Shown: positions 18,860 through 28,689, numbered from the stretch's first letter. The stretch: 64,000 nucleotides of DNA from Nostoc piscinale CENA21 (GCF_001298445.1 NZ_CP012036.1:5072158-5136157); one strand, 5' to 3'. A program made the numbers and translations. Notes: generated by a model from the letters alone, not told the origin.

Positions 18860-20290
18860 ATGTCTTACGCTCAAACGAAGACTCAGTCAAAAGCTGGGTA
18901 TAAAGCCGGGGTTCAAGATTACAGACTAACTTATTACACACCTGATTACACACCTAAAGATACGGATCTTCTGGCGGCGTTCCGTGTTACACCCCAGCCT
19001 GGAGTTCCCTTTGAAGAAGCAGCTGCGGCTGTAGCGGCTGAGTCTTCTACTGGTACTTGGACAACCGTATGGACAGACTTATTAACCGATCTAGATCGTT
19101 ACAAAGGTCGTTGCTACGATATCGAACCAGTTCCTGGCGAAGACAACCAGTTTATTGCCTACATTGCCTATCCTCTGGATCTCTTTGAAGAAGGCTCCAT
19201 CACCAACGTTTTAACCTCTATTGTAGGTAACGTATTTGGTTTTAAAGCGTTGCGGGCATTGCGTTTAGAAGACATTCGCTTCCCTGTAGCTTACATCAAG
19301 ACCTTCCAAGGCCCTCCCCACGGTATCCAAGTTGAGCGCGACAAGTTAAACAAATACGGTCGTCCTCTGTTGGGATGTACAATCAAACCCAAATTAGGTT
19401 TGTCTGCTAAGAACTACGGTCGTGCAGTATACGAGTGTTTGCGCGGCGGTTTGGACTTTACAAAAGACGACGAAAACATCAACTCTGCACCATTCCAAAG
19501 ATGGCGCGATCGCTTCTTGTTCGTAGCTGATGCTATCCACAAGTCTCAAGCCGAAACAGGCGAAATTAAAGGTCACTACCTCAACGTTACCGCGCCTACC
19601 TGCGAAGAAATGTTGAAACGGGCTGAGTACGCTAAAGAACTCAATATGCCCATCATCATGCACGACTACCTCACAGCAGGTTTCACAGCTAACACCACCT
19701 TGGCGCGTTGGTGTCGTGACAACGGTCTATTGCTGCACATCCACCGCGCGATGCACGCTGTAATCGACCGTCAAAAGAACCACGGTATTCACTTCCGTGT
19801 ATTGGCTAAAGCCCTACGTTTATCTGGTGGTGATCACATCCACACCGGTACCGTAGTAGGTAAATTAGAAGGTGAACGTGGTATCACAATGGGCTTCGTT
19901 GACCTGTTGCGGGAAAACTACGTTGAACAAGACAAATCTCGCGGTATCTACTTTACCCAAGATTGGGCTTCTCTGCCTGGTGTAATGGCAGTTGCTTCCG
20001 GTGGTATCCACGTATGGCACATGCCCGCATTGGTAGAAATCTTTGGTGATGACTCCGTACTACAATTCGGTGGTGGTACACTCGGACACCCCTGGGGTAA
20101 TGCTCCTGGTGCAACCGCTAACCGTGTAGCTTTGGAAGCGTGTATCCAAGCTCGTAACGAAGGCCGCAACTTGGCGCGTGAAGGTAACGATGTTATTCGT
20201 GAAGCTGCTAAGTGGTCTCCTGAACTAGCTGCTGCTTGCGAACTGTGGAAAGAAATCAAGTTCGAGTTTGAGGCAATGGATACCGTCTGA
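18860..20290 (+). CDS. rbcL: RuBisCO large subunit (Form IB)
   Basis: 476 residues, full length. The active-site stretch G-G-L-D-F-T-K-D-D-E-N holds the Lys carbamylated by CO2 and the Mg-binding Asp/Glu. Also present are K-P-K-L-G-L-S and the loop 6 region G-K-L-E-G-E-R. It fixes CO2 onto ribulose bisphosphate inside carboxysomes. The order rbcL-rbcX-rbcS is that of filamentous beta-cyanobacteria. Confidence 0.99.
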   Translation: MSYAQTKTQSKAGYKAGVQDYRLTYYTPDYTPKDTDLLAAFRVTPQPGVPFEEAAAAVAAESSTGTWTTVWTDLLTDLDRYKGRCYDIEPVPGEDNQFIAYIAYPLDLFEEGSITNVLTSIVGNVFGFKALRALRLEDIRFPVAYIKTFQGPPHGIQVERDKLNKYGRPLLGCTIKPKLGLSAKNYGRAVYECLRGGLDFTKDDENINSAPFQRWRDRFLFVADAIHKSQAETGEIKGHYLNVTAPTCEEMLKRAEYAKELNMPIIMHDYLTAGFTANTTLARWCRDNGLLLHIHRAMHAVIDRQKNHGIHFRVLAKALRLSGGDHIHTGTVVGKLEGERGITMGFVDLLRENYVEQDKSRGIYFTQDWASLPGVMAVASGGIHVWHMPALVEIFGDDSVLQFGGGTLGHPWGNAPGATANRVALEACIQARNEGRNLAREGNDVIREAAKWSPELAAACELWKEIKFEFEAMDTV

Positions 20291-20295
20291 TCATC

Positions 20296-20360
20296 AAGTA
20301 AAAGGTAAAAAGTTAAAAGGTAAAAGAAAATCTTTTTACTTATTACTTTTTACTTTTAAC
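20296..20360. repeat. Inverted repeat between rbcL and rbcX
   Basis: GTAAAAGGTAAAAAG-type sequence followed by its approximate complement forms a stem-loop between the two genes. A similar unit lies near 26055-26115. It may set the lower expression of rbcX and rbcS relative to rbcL, or be a dispersed repeat. Confidence 0.55.
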
Positions 20361-20382
20361 TTAAATTTGGGCTGGGTCAAGC

Positions 20383-20790
20383 ATGAATCTCAAGCAAATT
20401 GCGAAAGATACAGCCAAAACTCTCCAAAGCTACCTAACTTATCAGGCGCTAAGGATTGTACTGGCACAGCTAGGCGAAACGAATCCACCGTTAGCTGTTT
20501 GGCTGCATAACTTTTCCGCCGGAAAAGTTCAGGATGGAGAAGCTTATATTGAACAACTTTTCCAACACAAACCTGACTTAGCACAGCGAATTATGACAGT
20601 GAGAGAACATATAGCCGAAGAAGTGGCAGAGTTCTTACCAGAAATGGTTCGCACTGGTATTAAGCAAGCCAATATGGAACAGCGTCGCCAGCACTTAGAA
20701 CGCATCACGCAGCTGAGTTTAACTAACCCCAGTCCTGAATCAGAACAACAGCAATTTTCCGATCCTGACTGGGATAACTTAGCCAGTTAG
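20383..20790 (+). CDS. rbcX: RuBisCO assembly chaperone RbcX
   Basis: 135 residues, all-helical, with the conserved Y-L-T-Y-Q-A-L-R and L-A-Q-L-G-E-T-N-P segments that form the groove binding the RbcL C-terminal peptide. RbcX dimers stabilise RbcL antiparallel dimers during L8 assembly. Located between rbcL and rbcS, as usual. The C-terminal tail (S-E-Q-Q-Q-F) is variable in the family. Confidence 0.96.
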   Translation: MNLKQIAKDTAKTLQSYLTYQALRIVLAQLGETNPPLAVWLHNFSAGKVQDGEAYIEQLFQHKPDLAQRIMTVREHIAEEVAEFLPEMVRTGIKQANMEQRRQHLERITQLSLTNPSPESEQQQFSDPDWDNLAS

Positions 20791-20836
20791 GAAATATGCA
20801 AGTAGTCACTCAATAGCAAACCTTTATTATTTAGCT

Positions 20837-21166
20837 ATGCAAACCCTACCAAAAGAGCGCCGCTACGAAACCCTGTCTTATCTTCCCCCTCTGAGCGATG
20901 CTCAAATTGAGAAGCAAATTCAGTACATTCTGAATCAAGGTTACATCCCCGCGATCGAGTTCAACGAAACCTCTGAACCCACAGAATTTTACTGGACAAT
21001 GTGGAAGTTGCCTTTGTTCGGCGCTAAATCCACCCGCGAAGTATTAGGCGAAGTTCAAGCTTGCCGTTCTCAATATCCTACCCACTACATTCGTGTTGTA
21101 GGTTTCGACAACATCAAGCAGTGCCAAATCCTCAGCTTCATTGTTCACAAACCCAACAGATATTGA
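20837..21166 (+). CDS. rbcS: RuBisCO small subunit
   Basis: 109 residues, usual cyanobacterial length, with Y-E-T-L-S-Y-L-P-P-L near the start and the conserved W-x-M-W-K-L-P-L-F-G. It completes the L8S8 holoenzyme. It ends 54 bp before a strong terminator that closes the rbc operon. Confidence 0.98.
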   Translation: MQTLPKERRYETLSYLPPLSDAQIEKQIQYILNQGYIPAIEFNETSEPTEFYWTMWKLPLFGAKSTREVLGEVQACRSQYPTHYIRVVGFDNIKQCQILSFIVHKPNRY

Positions 21167-21220
21167 AAAAGTTACAGGTAAAGGATAAAAGTCCTGATAC
21201 CTGAGTTGATGAAATTTAAA

Positions 21221-21254
21221 AAAGAGAGGTGAAATAACAGCCTCTCTTTTTTTT
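21221..21254 (+). terminator. Rho-independent terminator of the rbcLXS operon
   Basis: Perfect 9-bp arms (AAAGAGAGG and CCTCTCTTT) around an 11-nt loop, followed by a T-tract. Placed shortly after the rbcS stop. Confidence 0.9.
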
Positions 21255-21527
21255 ATACAGCGTGTCTCGGTTGAGTGCAGTAGAAGTAGATAAGACTTAC
21301 GCAGTAATACGCAAAATCAAGGGTTTGGAGAAGAGTGTCAGGGTGTAGGAGTCTTGGGTTGTATGTATTTGAAACCCTTACACGACGAGAATTTTGGGTT
21401 TTTGGAGTACCACAGGAGCGATCGCAGCACAAAATGGCTCGTGCGAATTGGCATTTTTTCTGAGCCTATTTGATTTATACTTTTAGATTCGTCTGAAATT
21501 ATCAAATAAGCACAGTTTGAAAGTTGT

Positions 21528-22478
21528 ATGTCCAGCCTAAGTCCTGACATGGTACGCGTTTATTTACGAGAGATTGGCCAGTTTCCTCTACTCACCTCAG
21601 ACCAAGAAATCACTTATGGCAGGCAAGTACAGCAAATGATTGCCATTGAGGAGCAGAAACAAAAGCTGAGTGAACAATTAGATAGGGAACCAACATTAGC
21701 AGAATTAGCTAATTTTGTCAATAAAAACGAATCTGAAATCACTCAAATCCTCCAGATTGGTCAACGAGCAAAGCAAAAAATGGTGACAGCAAACCTCCGA
21801 CTAGTGGTTTCTATCGCCAAAAAATATCAGCGTCGCAACCTAGAGTTATTGGATTTGATTCAAGAAGGTGCAATTGGTTTACAGCGAGGGATAGAAAAAT
21901 TCGACCCCAATCGTGGTTATAAATTGTCAACCTACGCTTACTGGTGGATTAGCCAAGCTATCACCAGAGCGATCGCTGAAAAATCCCGTACTGTTAGGCT
22001 ACCAATTCACGTTAACGAAAAACTCAATCAAATCAAAAAAGTCCAGCGTGAACTGTTTCAAACTCTCGGTCGTCGTCCTTCAGTCGCAGAAATTGCTCAA
22101 AAATTGGACATCGAACCCAGCCAAATTCGAGAATATCTCAGTGCTGCTAGTTCGACAATTTCTTTAGATTTAAAAGTTGGCGATAACCAAGACACAGAAC
22201 TCAGTGAACTTTTAAGTGATGATGGTGTCTCCCCCAACGACCAAATTACCCAAGAAATGCTGCGTCAAGACTTGGATAACTGGTTATCATCGCTGAAACC
22301 TGTACAACGTGAAGTATTAATTCTGCGTTTTGGACTGCTAGATAATCAAGAACGGAGTTTGGCACAGATTGGCGAAAAGCTCAATGTCAGCCGCGAACGT
22401 GTTCGTCAAATTCAGCAGCAAGCCATGAATGTTCTGCGTCGTCAACAACCAGAAATGGGACAATATCTATCTTCTTGA
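21528..22478 (+). CDS. Group 2 RNA polymerase sigma factor (sigma-70 family)
   Basis: 316 residues with regions 1.2 (D-M-V-R-V-Y-L-R-E-I-G), 2.1-2.4 (A-N-L-R-L-V-V-S-I-A-K-K-Y, D-L-I-Q-E-G, Y-A-Y-W-W-I-S-Q-A-I-T-R), 3 and 4.2 (L-N-V-S-R-E-R-V-R-Q-I-Q-Q-Q-A). It lacks the long N-terminal part of the primary SigA, so it is a non-essential group 2 factor (SigB to SigE type), usually for stress or nutrient responses. I cannot assign the letter without alignment. Region 2.4 suggests recognition of ordinary TATAAT-like -10 boxes. Confidence 0.9.
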   Translation: MSSLSPDMVRVYLREIGQFPLLTSDQEITYGRQVQQMIAIEEQKQKLSEQLDREPTLAELANFVNKNESEITQILQIGQRAKQKMVTANLRLVVSIAKKYQRRNLELLDLIQEGAIGLQRGIEKFDPNRGYKLSTYAYWWISQAITRAIAEKSRTVRLPIHVNEKLNQIKKVQRELFQTLGRRPSVAEIAQKLDIEPSQIREYLSAASSTISLDLKVGDNQDTELSELLSDDGVSPNDQITQEMLRQDLDNWLSSLKPVQREVLILRFGLLDNQERSLAQIGEKLNVSRERVRQIQQQAMNVLRRQQPEMGQYLSS

Positions 22479-22660
22479 TCGCGTGCTGAGGAGCCACTGC
22501 GTTGGGCGGCTTTGCCGACTTGAAGCAAGTAGCGTTGCTAAGTAAGAAAAAGGATACTCAGTTTTTGAGAATGTTACCCATTTTGGCTTTATAAGGTTCA
22601 GTTAAGACTCAAAACCAATTTTGGCTTAGTAACTATCTTGAAAATCAAGAAAACAAAATT

Positions 22661-22688
22661 GTAGGGGTGAACGGCCGTTCACCCCTAC
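22661..22688. repeat. Perfect 28-bp palindrome
   Basis: GTAGGGGTGAACG followed directly by its exact complement; 14-bp arms with no loop. This type of palindrome is dispersed in Nostocales genomes. It lies between the convergent sigma-factor and desaturase genes and could also act as a two-way terminator. Confidence 0.85.
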
Positions 22689-22712
22689 AGTTGTATTTGT
22701 ATCGATAAAGCT

Positions 22713-23552
22713 CTATTTTGGTGGCAAGTTAACATCTTGTGCCAAACGCAGGTTTTTCAATAATTTAATTGCCCACCAAGTCATATCAATTTCCCACCAG
22801 CGCCAACCACATCTCGCTACATGAGGATAGGCATGGTGATTGTTGTGCCATCCCTCGCCATAGGTGAGAATCGCCGCCCACCAGAGATTACGCGAATTAT
22901 CATTACACTCAAATGTGCGATATCCCCATAAATGGGTTACTGAGTTGATAAACCAAGTTGTATGCCAAAGAATTACACATCTCAAAAACACACCATAAAT
23001 GACAAATGACCATCCGCCAAGGGCATACAACAACAAAGCGACTGGAATTTGTAATAGTAAAAAGTAGCGATTGAGCCAACGGTAAAAAGCATCTCGCGCT
23101 AAATCAGTTGCATATCTTTGGTAGCAGTCATAATCAAAGAACTCTTTGTTGGGGTAGAAAATCCATAAAATATGACTCCACCAAAAACCTCTGCGGGCAG
23201 AGTAGGGATCTTTGTATTCGTCTTCTGTGTGAGCATGATGTAGCCGGTGTCCCGCTACCCAGAATATTGGCCCGCCTTGCAAAGATAGCGCCCCCAAAAT
23301 TGCGATCGCATATTCTAACCACTTAGGCACACGCAAGCTACGATGGCTCAACATTCGGTGATAGCCAAGGCAAACTCCAATACTACCAAATAGCCAATGC
23401 AGCAACAACATCACACCCAACGCCGACCAAGAAAAAAACCACGGTGCTAACAGTGCCAGAGCATGAATTATCGCAAAAAATGCCACAGTTAGCCAATCAA
23501 GACGCAACGATTGGGGATTATCTGACCAAGTTCTCATGGAATTAAATTTCAC
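22713..23552 (-). CDS. desC: Acyl-lipid/acyl-CoA delta-9-type fatty acid desaturase
   Basis: About 279 residues with four hydrophobic segments and three His boxes: H-R-M-L-S-H, H-R-L-H-H and H-N-N-H-H (in G-W-H-N-N-H-H-A-Y-P-H). This is the DesC pattern; the di-iron enzyme adds the first double bond at carbon 9 of membrane acyl chains. For the start, GTG 23558 touches the GGAG site, while GTG 23552 is spaced five bases from it, so I prefer 23552; ATG 23537 is also possible. The symbol is by family similarity. Confidence 0.85.
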   Translation of the reverse strand: MKFNSMRTWSDNPQSLRLDWLTVAFFAIIHALALLAPWFFSWSALGVMLLLHWLFGSIGVCLGYHRMLSHRSLRVPKWLEYAIAILGALSLQGGPIFWVAGHRLHHAHTEDEYKDPYSARRGFWWSHILWIFYPNKEFFDYDCYQRYATDLARDAFYRWLNRYFLLLQIPVALLLYALGGWSFVIYGVFLRCVILWHTTWFINSVTHLWGYRTFECNDNSRNLWWAAILTYGEGWHNNHHAYPHVARCGWRWWEIDMTWWAIKLLKNLRLAQDVNLPPK

Positions 23553-23760
23553 AAACACTCCTCATAAGCTGTTAAACATTTAATTTGCACATTGAGGCCG
23601 CAAAGAGGCAGGAGGCGGGGTGCAAGGGAGAGGATTTGAAGGTTTTGTTACCATAAACATGGTGCAATTTAAATGACGATTAGCTTACAATTTAAAAGTC
23701 AAAATTAGAAATTAAATATGTTTTTGACTTTTGACTTTTTCACACCCAATTTCTCATTCT

Positions 23761-25176
23761 TCAAATCGCTTTAGAATAAACAAGGTTTGCTCGTTCCCGC
23801 AGATAGACATCAAAGACAGCCGCAATATTGCGAATAAGTAATCTGCCGCTTGGTGTCACTTCAATTTGATTAGGAGAAAGTTTAATCAAACCATCTGCTT
23901 CTAATAACCGCAGTTGTAATTGCTCTCTTTGGAAATACTCAGCAAAATCACTATCAAAGTGTAGATGATATTTTTCTTCTATTCTGTCTGGTGAAAGCTG
24001 GAATTGACACATTAATTCCATAATGATTGTGCGCCGCACAATATCATCTTGATTAAGTTTCACTCCTTTTTCAATGGGCAATTCATCACTATTAATTGCT
24101 TGATAGTAATTTTTGAGTCGTTTATGATTCTGCACATACACATCATGCAGCATACTAATTGAACTCATCCCAAATGCTAATAAATCAGATTCCGGTTTGG
24201 TGGTATAGCCTTGGAAGTTTCGATGTAGTTGCCCTTTTTGTTGAGCGATCGCTAATTCATCATTCGGTTTAGCAAAATGATCCATCCCAATAAAAACATA
24301 GCCATTGTTGCTTAATTCTTCAATCGACATCTGCAAAATTCGCAATTTTTCTTCAGCTAATGGCAAAGCTTCTTGCGGAATTAAGCGTTGAATTGGTTTT
24401 AACCAAGGTACATAAGCAAAGTTAAACACTGCAATTCGGTCTGGGTTGAGTTGAATTGTCTTGTTAACTGTGCTTTTAAAAGTCTCTAAAGTTTGATAAG
24501 GTAAGCCATAAATTAAATCAACATTCACACTCTTAAAGCCAGCATCGCGCACCCAATCCATTACCTGAAACAGCATTTCTTCCGGCTGAATGCGGTTAAC
24601 AGCTTGTTGTACTTGCAAATTAAAATCTTGAATGCCAAAACTAATGCGATTAAAACCTAAATCTTTTAAAGCAAACAGGTAATCTCTATCTAAAAATCGC
24701 GGATTAACTTCAATAGAAATTTCTGCATCATCATCAAAATCAAAACAATGATTGAGCGCATACCATAAAGCCTCAACTTGACGTAGCGATAAATAGTTAG
24801 GAGTACCGCCACCCCAATGCAATTGTTGAACATTCCGTTCATGATGAATTAAAGAAGCTACTCGCTGAATATCCCGAATCAAATAATTCAAATAAGGTTC
24901 AGCAAGTATTTTATTGGGAGTAATAACAGTATTACAACCGCAGAAATAACAAGCACTTTCACAAAAAGGAATATGACAGTACAAAGATAGAGGTGTTTTC
25001 TTGTAATTGCCAACTGCGATCGCTGCTTTAAAATCAGCTTGTTCAAAATCCTCTGTTAACTCTGTAGCGGGAGGATAACTAGTGTAGCGCGGTAAAGGCT
25101 GATCATATTTTCTCAGCAAGTCAGCATCGAATTTCACATTTTGCGATAAGACGTTCATAAAAATTCGCAATTTCAA
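23761..25176 (-). CDS. hemN: Oxygen-independent coproporphyrinogen III oxidase
   Basis: A radical SAM enzyme with H-I-P-F-C-E-S-A-C-Y-F-C-G-C-N, the HemN-type CxxxCxxC plus following Cys, and G-G-G-T-P-N-Y. 471 residues is the HemN size, and the N-terminal Y-D-Q-P-L-P-R-Y-T-S-Y-P-P-A is the HemN signature absent in HemW. It makes protoporphyrinogen IX from coproporphyrinogen III without O2. ATG 25158 (seven codons in) is an alternative start. It is followed upstream by heme oxygenase on the same strand, as in the low-oxygen cluster of Synechocystis. Confidence 0.93.
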   Translation of the reverse strand: MKLRIFMNVLSQNVKFDADLLRKYDQPLPRYTSYPPATELTEDFEQADFKAAIAVGNYKKTPLSLYCHIPFCESACYFCGCNTVITPNKILAEPYLNYLIRDIQRVASLIHHERNVQQLHWGGGTPNYLSLRQVEALWYALNHCFDFDDDAEISIEVNPRFLDRDYLFALKDLGFNRISFGIQDFNLQVQQAVNRIQPEEMLFQVMDWVRDAGFKSVNVDLIYGLPYQTLETFKSTVNKTIQLNPDRIAVFNFAYVPWLKPIQRLIPQEALPLAEEKLRILQMSIEELSNNGYVFIGMDHFAKPNDELAIAQQKGQLHRNFQGYTTKPESDLLAFGMSSISMLHDVYVQNHKRLKNYYQAINSDELPIEKGVKLNQDDIVRRTIIMELMCQFQLSPDRIEEKYHLHFDSDFAEYFQREQLQLRLLEADGLIKLSPNQIEVTPSGRLLIRNIAAVFDVYLRERANLVYSKAI

Positions 25177-25247
25177 ATCATCTGTTTACAGGTTGTTAGT
25201 TCCCTAACTTCTTCAAGAAGTCGGGGATCTGTACATTTTGCAGCACT

Positions 25248-25997
25248 TCAAATACTGTAATTAAGTACCTTATTTTGTTCAGCGCGATTTTCTGTGCTAC
25301 CTGGTTTATCTTGGCGAGTCATCAAATCAAAAACATGCTCACCAACAACAGCTTTCACATCTGCTTCTAGTTCATGAACGACATCCCGATTAAGTGCAAA
25401 AGCATAGTTAGCCTCGTCTACAATTTTCTGAATCATGACTTCATCTATTGCCAAAGAATTCAATGCTTGACGGTATTGTTCTTTAAATGCTCGTTTGGCT
25501 TCTGCAGTTGGAATTTGCTCAAATTCGTGCATTGCAGTTCCTTGATCTGGTGGTAAATTCATTGCAGAACGAGCAATATTTCGCAGTGCTTGTCCACCAG
25601 ACAAATCTCCCATATAGCGAGTGTAAGCATGAGCAATTAATAACTCAGGTTGTGTGTTGGCAATTTCTCTCAGCCGATTTACATAAACTTGTCCAGACGG
25701 AGAAGGTTTAATTTCCTTTTGCCAGTTTTCACCGTAATAATATGCTAAATCTTTCTCTAAATTGGCTTGGCGATTTAATTCCGGAAAATAAATCAACCCC
25801 ACAATTGGATGATTTTGATATCGTTGTAATTCTGCCTCTAAAACAGAATAGACAAAGTAAAGATCCGCCAATAATTTCCTAAAAAAGCTCTTTTCGACAA
25901 TCCCTTTCAGGAAACATTTCATAAACGCAGTATTTTCCGCCAAGGTATGGGAATGTTTTGTTCCTTCCCGTAAACGTGCATCTAAATGGCTACTCAT
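25248..25997 (-). CDS. ho: Heme oxygenase (biliverdin-producing)
   Basis: 249 residues from ATG 25997, chosen over 26015 because GAGG lies about nine bases upstream and M-S-S-H-L-D begins the family homology. The heme-ligand His is in R-E-G-T-K-H-S-H-T-L-A-E-N, and the distal helix has the Y-M-G-D-L-S-G-G-Q motif. It opens heme to biliverdin IX-alpha for phycobilin synthesis. Association with hemN, hemF and acsF suggests the low-oxygen form (HO2), but this assignment is by context. Confidence 0.92.
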   Translation of the reverse strand: MSSHLDARLREGTKHSHTLAENTAFMKCFLKGIVEKSFFRKLLADLYFVYSVLEAELQRYQNHPIVGLIYFPELNRQANLEKDLAYYYGENWQKEIKPSPSGQVYVNRLREIANTQPELLIAHAYTRYMGDLSGGQALRNIARSAMNLPPDQGTAMHEFEQIPTAEAKRAFKEQYRQALNSLAIDEVMIQKIVDEANYAFALNRDVVHELEADVKAVVGEHVFDLMTRQDKPGSTENRAEQNKVLNYSI

Positions 25998-26114
25998 AGC
26001 GAATACCTCATTCAATTATTAAAAAGTTTTAATTATCTTTTTGGTATTGGGAAGAGAAGTAAAAAGGTAAAAGTTAAAAGGCAAAAGAAAAGAATCTTTT
26101 TACTTTTGCCTTTC

Positions 26115-27155
26115 TTACACCCAATCTCTAGGCTGAAGAAAAATTTCCGTCAGTTCCGCTTCTGGGGTTCCTGCTTCCGGTTCATAGCAATATTCCCAGC
26201 GTGCTAACGGTGGTAATGACATAAGGATAGATTCGGTTCTGCCCTTGGTTTGTAGTCCAAACACTGTGCCTCGGTCGTAAACTAAATTAAACTCGACATA
26301 ACGACCCCGACGGTACAGTTGAAAATTACGCTGGCGATCGCTATACTCTATTCCTTGTCGCCGTTTGACAATAGGCAAGTAAGCAGGTAAAAAAGCTTCA
26401 CCACAAGACTGCACAAACGCAAAGATATCTTCCCAATTCCGCTCGACATTTCCGACTTTTTGGCTGTAAATAGCGGCTGGAGTATCTGTTTGAGAACCGA
26501 CGTAAAGCTTACCACTAGCATCTTGATAATCAAAGAAAATCCCCCCAATCCCGCGCTGTTCTTGACGATGGCGTAAATAAAAGTATTCATCGCACCAACG
26601 CTTAAAAGTTGGGTAATATTCTGGATGGTGGGAATCACAGGCATTTTTAAATGTCTGATGAAAGTGAACAGCATCCTCAGCAAAAGCATAATATGGCGTT
26701 AAATCTGCGCCACCACCAAACCACCAAATTGGGCCAGCTTCAAAGTAGCGATAGTTAAGATGTACTGTTGGCACAAAGGGATTACGAGGATGCAACACCA
26801 TTGAAGTTCCTGTGGCAAAAAATTCATGCCCTGCTGCTTCTGGACGTTGCGCCAGAATTGAAGCTGGTAAGCTTTTTCCCCAAACTGCGGAAAAATTCAC
26901 ACCACCCTGCTCAAACACCTGTCCTTCTCGAATCACGCGGGTACGTCCTTCCCCACCTTCTTCTCGCTCCCAGTAATCTTGTTGAAAGCGTGCTTCTCCG
27001 TCAATTTGCTCTAAACCTGTGCAAATCTCATCCTGGATGTTTTGCATGAATCGCAACACCCGCTGCCGTGAATCCTTGGGTATGGTGTTATTCGGTGATG
27101 CGAGCAATGTTGTGTGATTTGAAGATTCTTGCAGAGAATGATCGGAATGACGGCG
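26115..27155 (-). CDS. hemF: Oxygen-dependent coproporphyrinogen III oxidase
   Basis: 346 residues from ATG 27155, which follows GAGAGG at good spacing; the open frame to 27197 adds 14 residues. Conserved blocks include F-R-Q-D-Y-W-E-R-E-E-like and G-P-I-W-W-F-G-G-G-A-D-L-T-P-Y-Y and the C-terminal R-G-R-Y-V-E-F-N-L-V-Y-D-R-G-T. Same reaction as HemN but with O2. Having both genes in one cluster suggests switching with oxygen level. Confidence 0.96.
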   Translation of the reverse strand, partial: RRHSDHSLQESSNHTTLLASPNNTIPKDSRQRVLRFMQNIQDEICTGLEQIDGEARFQQDYWEREEGGEGRTRVIREGQVFEQGGVNFSAVWGKSLPASILAQRPEAAGHEFFATGTSMVLHPRNPFVPTVHLNYRYFEAGPIWWFGGGADLTPYYAFAEDAVHFHQTFKNACDSHHPEYYPTFKRWCDEYFYLRHRQEQRGIGGIFFDYQDASGKLYVGSQTDTPAAIYSQKVGNVERNWEDIFAFVQSCGEAFLPAYLPIVKRRQGIEYSDRQRNFQLYRRGRYVEFNLVYDRGTVFGLQTKGRTESILMSLPPLARWEYCYEPEAGTPEAELTEIFLQPRDWV

Positions 27156-27376
27156 CATGGTAAAACCTCTCAAATTTCGGGTCGGTAAAATTATCATTAC
27201 TTAATAACTCTATAGCTATAAATTAAATTTGCAACCCAGAAGTTTCAAAACTTAATAAACTATCCCAACCCCTGCCCTATAAGGCTTTTGTCTAGTAATC
27301 TACAGTATCTAGAGTCTGGTGATTTCCGACTTTACTGAAGGATTGTAAAGAGGTCTAGCCAAAGAATCTCACTTAT

Positions 27377-27394
27377 CATAACTTGATAGTTATG
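27377..27394. promoter_or_regulatory. Palindromic operator candidate upstream of acsF
   Basis: CATAACT-TGAT-AGTTATG, a perfect 7-bp inverted repeat 30 bp upstream of the acsF start used here. In Synechocystis the acsF paralogue cluster is activated by the MarR-type ChlR; a palindrome of this size fits a MarR-family site. The regulator is inference. Confidence 0.45.
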
Positions 27395-27423
27395 AAATTA
27401 TTTACTTGATTACCGCATTACTT

Positions 27424-28479
27424 ATGGTTAATACTCTGCCCAAGCCAGGAATTAAAACCCCCAACAAAGAAACCGTCCTCACTCCCCGCTTTTATACAAC
27501 AGATTTTGAAAAAGCTGCCAATTTAGATTTGTCTGGTCAAGATACAGAATTGCAGGCGATGTTAGCCGAGATGCGAGCCGACTATAACCGCCACCACTTT
27601 GTTCGGGATGAAGCATTTGAACAGTCTTGGGAACATATTGAAGGTGAAGCGAGACAGGCGTTTATCGATTATTTAGAACGCTCGTGTATTTCCGAATTTT
27701 CCGGCTTTTTGCTGTTCAAGGAGTTGTCGCGCCAGCTGAAAAATCGCAGTCCCTTACTAGCAGAGATGTTTCAACTCATGGCGCGAGATGAAGCCCGCCA
27801 CGCTGGTTTTCTCAACAAAGCAATGGGGGATTTTAAACTCTCCCTAGATTTAGCAATGGTGACGAAAACCCGCACCTATACGTTTTTCCCCATTGAGTGG
27901 GTACTCTACACCGTCTACCTATCAGAAAAAATCGGCTATTGGCGTTACATCATCATTTACAGACATCTACAACAGCACCCGGAAAACCAGTTTTACCCAA
28001 TCTTCCGCTATTTTGAAAGTTGGTGTCAGGACGAAAATCGCCACGGAGATATATTTAAGGCGCTGTTACGTTCTCAACCCCAACTGTGGAACAACTGGAA
28101 AGCTCAACTTTGGAGTCGCTTTTTCTTGCTGTCGGTATTTGCTACCCATACAATGACAGTTCATGAACGGTCTGGTTTTTACAAAACTTTAGGACTAGAT
28201 GCGACAGAGTTTGACCGCCAAGTGGTTTACAACACCAATGAAACGGCTGGACGGGCTTTTCCTGTAATGTTAAATACTGAACATCCCCAATTTTTCCCCC
28301 GCTTACAAAACTGTGCAGGTTACAACTTACAAATTGCAGAAATTGAACGTAGTTCTCAGCCCAAACTTATCAAGCTGATGCGTAAACTACCTTTAATAGC
28401 GTCGATTATTTGGAATTTACTCTTGCTTTATCTCATCAAACCCATTGATGCTGAGGCTTTGCGAGAAACCGTGCGTTAG
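27424..28479 (+). CDS. acsF: Mg-protoporphyrin IX monomethyl ester oxidative cyclase
   Basis: 351 residues from ATG 27424; an upstream ATT/TTA run extends the frame to 27406 without a better start. Di-iron ligands sit in A-R-D-E-A-R-H-A-G-F and D-E-N-R-H-G-D-I-F. The enzyme forms the isocyclic ring E of chlorophyll with O2. Divergent from hemF and near hemN/ho, it matches the ChlA-II type expressed at low O2, but a paralogue elsewhere in the genome would be needed to tell. The next 450 bp to the right contain the fossil CAST end. Confidence 0.92.
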   Translation: MVNTLPKPGIKTPNKETVLTPRFYTTDFEKAANLDLSGQDTELQAMLAEMRADYNRHHFVRDEAFEQSWEHIEGEARQAFIDYLERSCISEFSGFLLFKELSRQLKNRSPLLAEMFQLMARDEARHAGFLNKAMGDFKLSLDLAMVTKTRTYTFFPIEWVLYTVYLSEKIGYWRYIIIYRHLQQHPENQFYPIFRYFESWCQDENRHGDIFKALLRSQPQLWNNWKAQLWSRFFLLSVFATHTMTVHERSGFYKTLGLDATEFDRQVVYNTNETAGRAFPVMLNTEHPQFFPRLQNCAGYNLQIAEIERSSQPKLIKLMRKLPLIASIIWNLLLLYLIKPIDAEALRETVR

Positions 28480-28689
28480 TCTTGCATTAGTATTGGGGGC
28501 GATCGCTTGCTTGCATATTTCTGGTTAGTTAAATTTGCGGGCTTCTGCGGCGATTGTCACCCAACTTAATAAGTAAGTCGGTGAGAAAAAACCTAACTAT
28601 GTTACAAAAGATTAACTAAGCTAACAACCTCTTCCCTCCTGCCTCCTGCCTTATCCTGACGATAAATATTCACGACAACCTACTTATTT

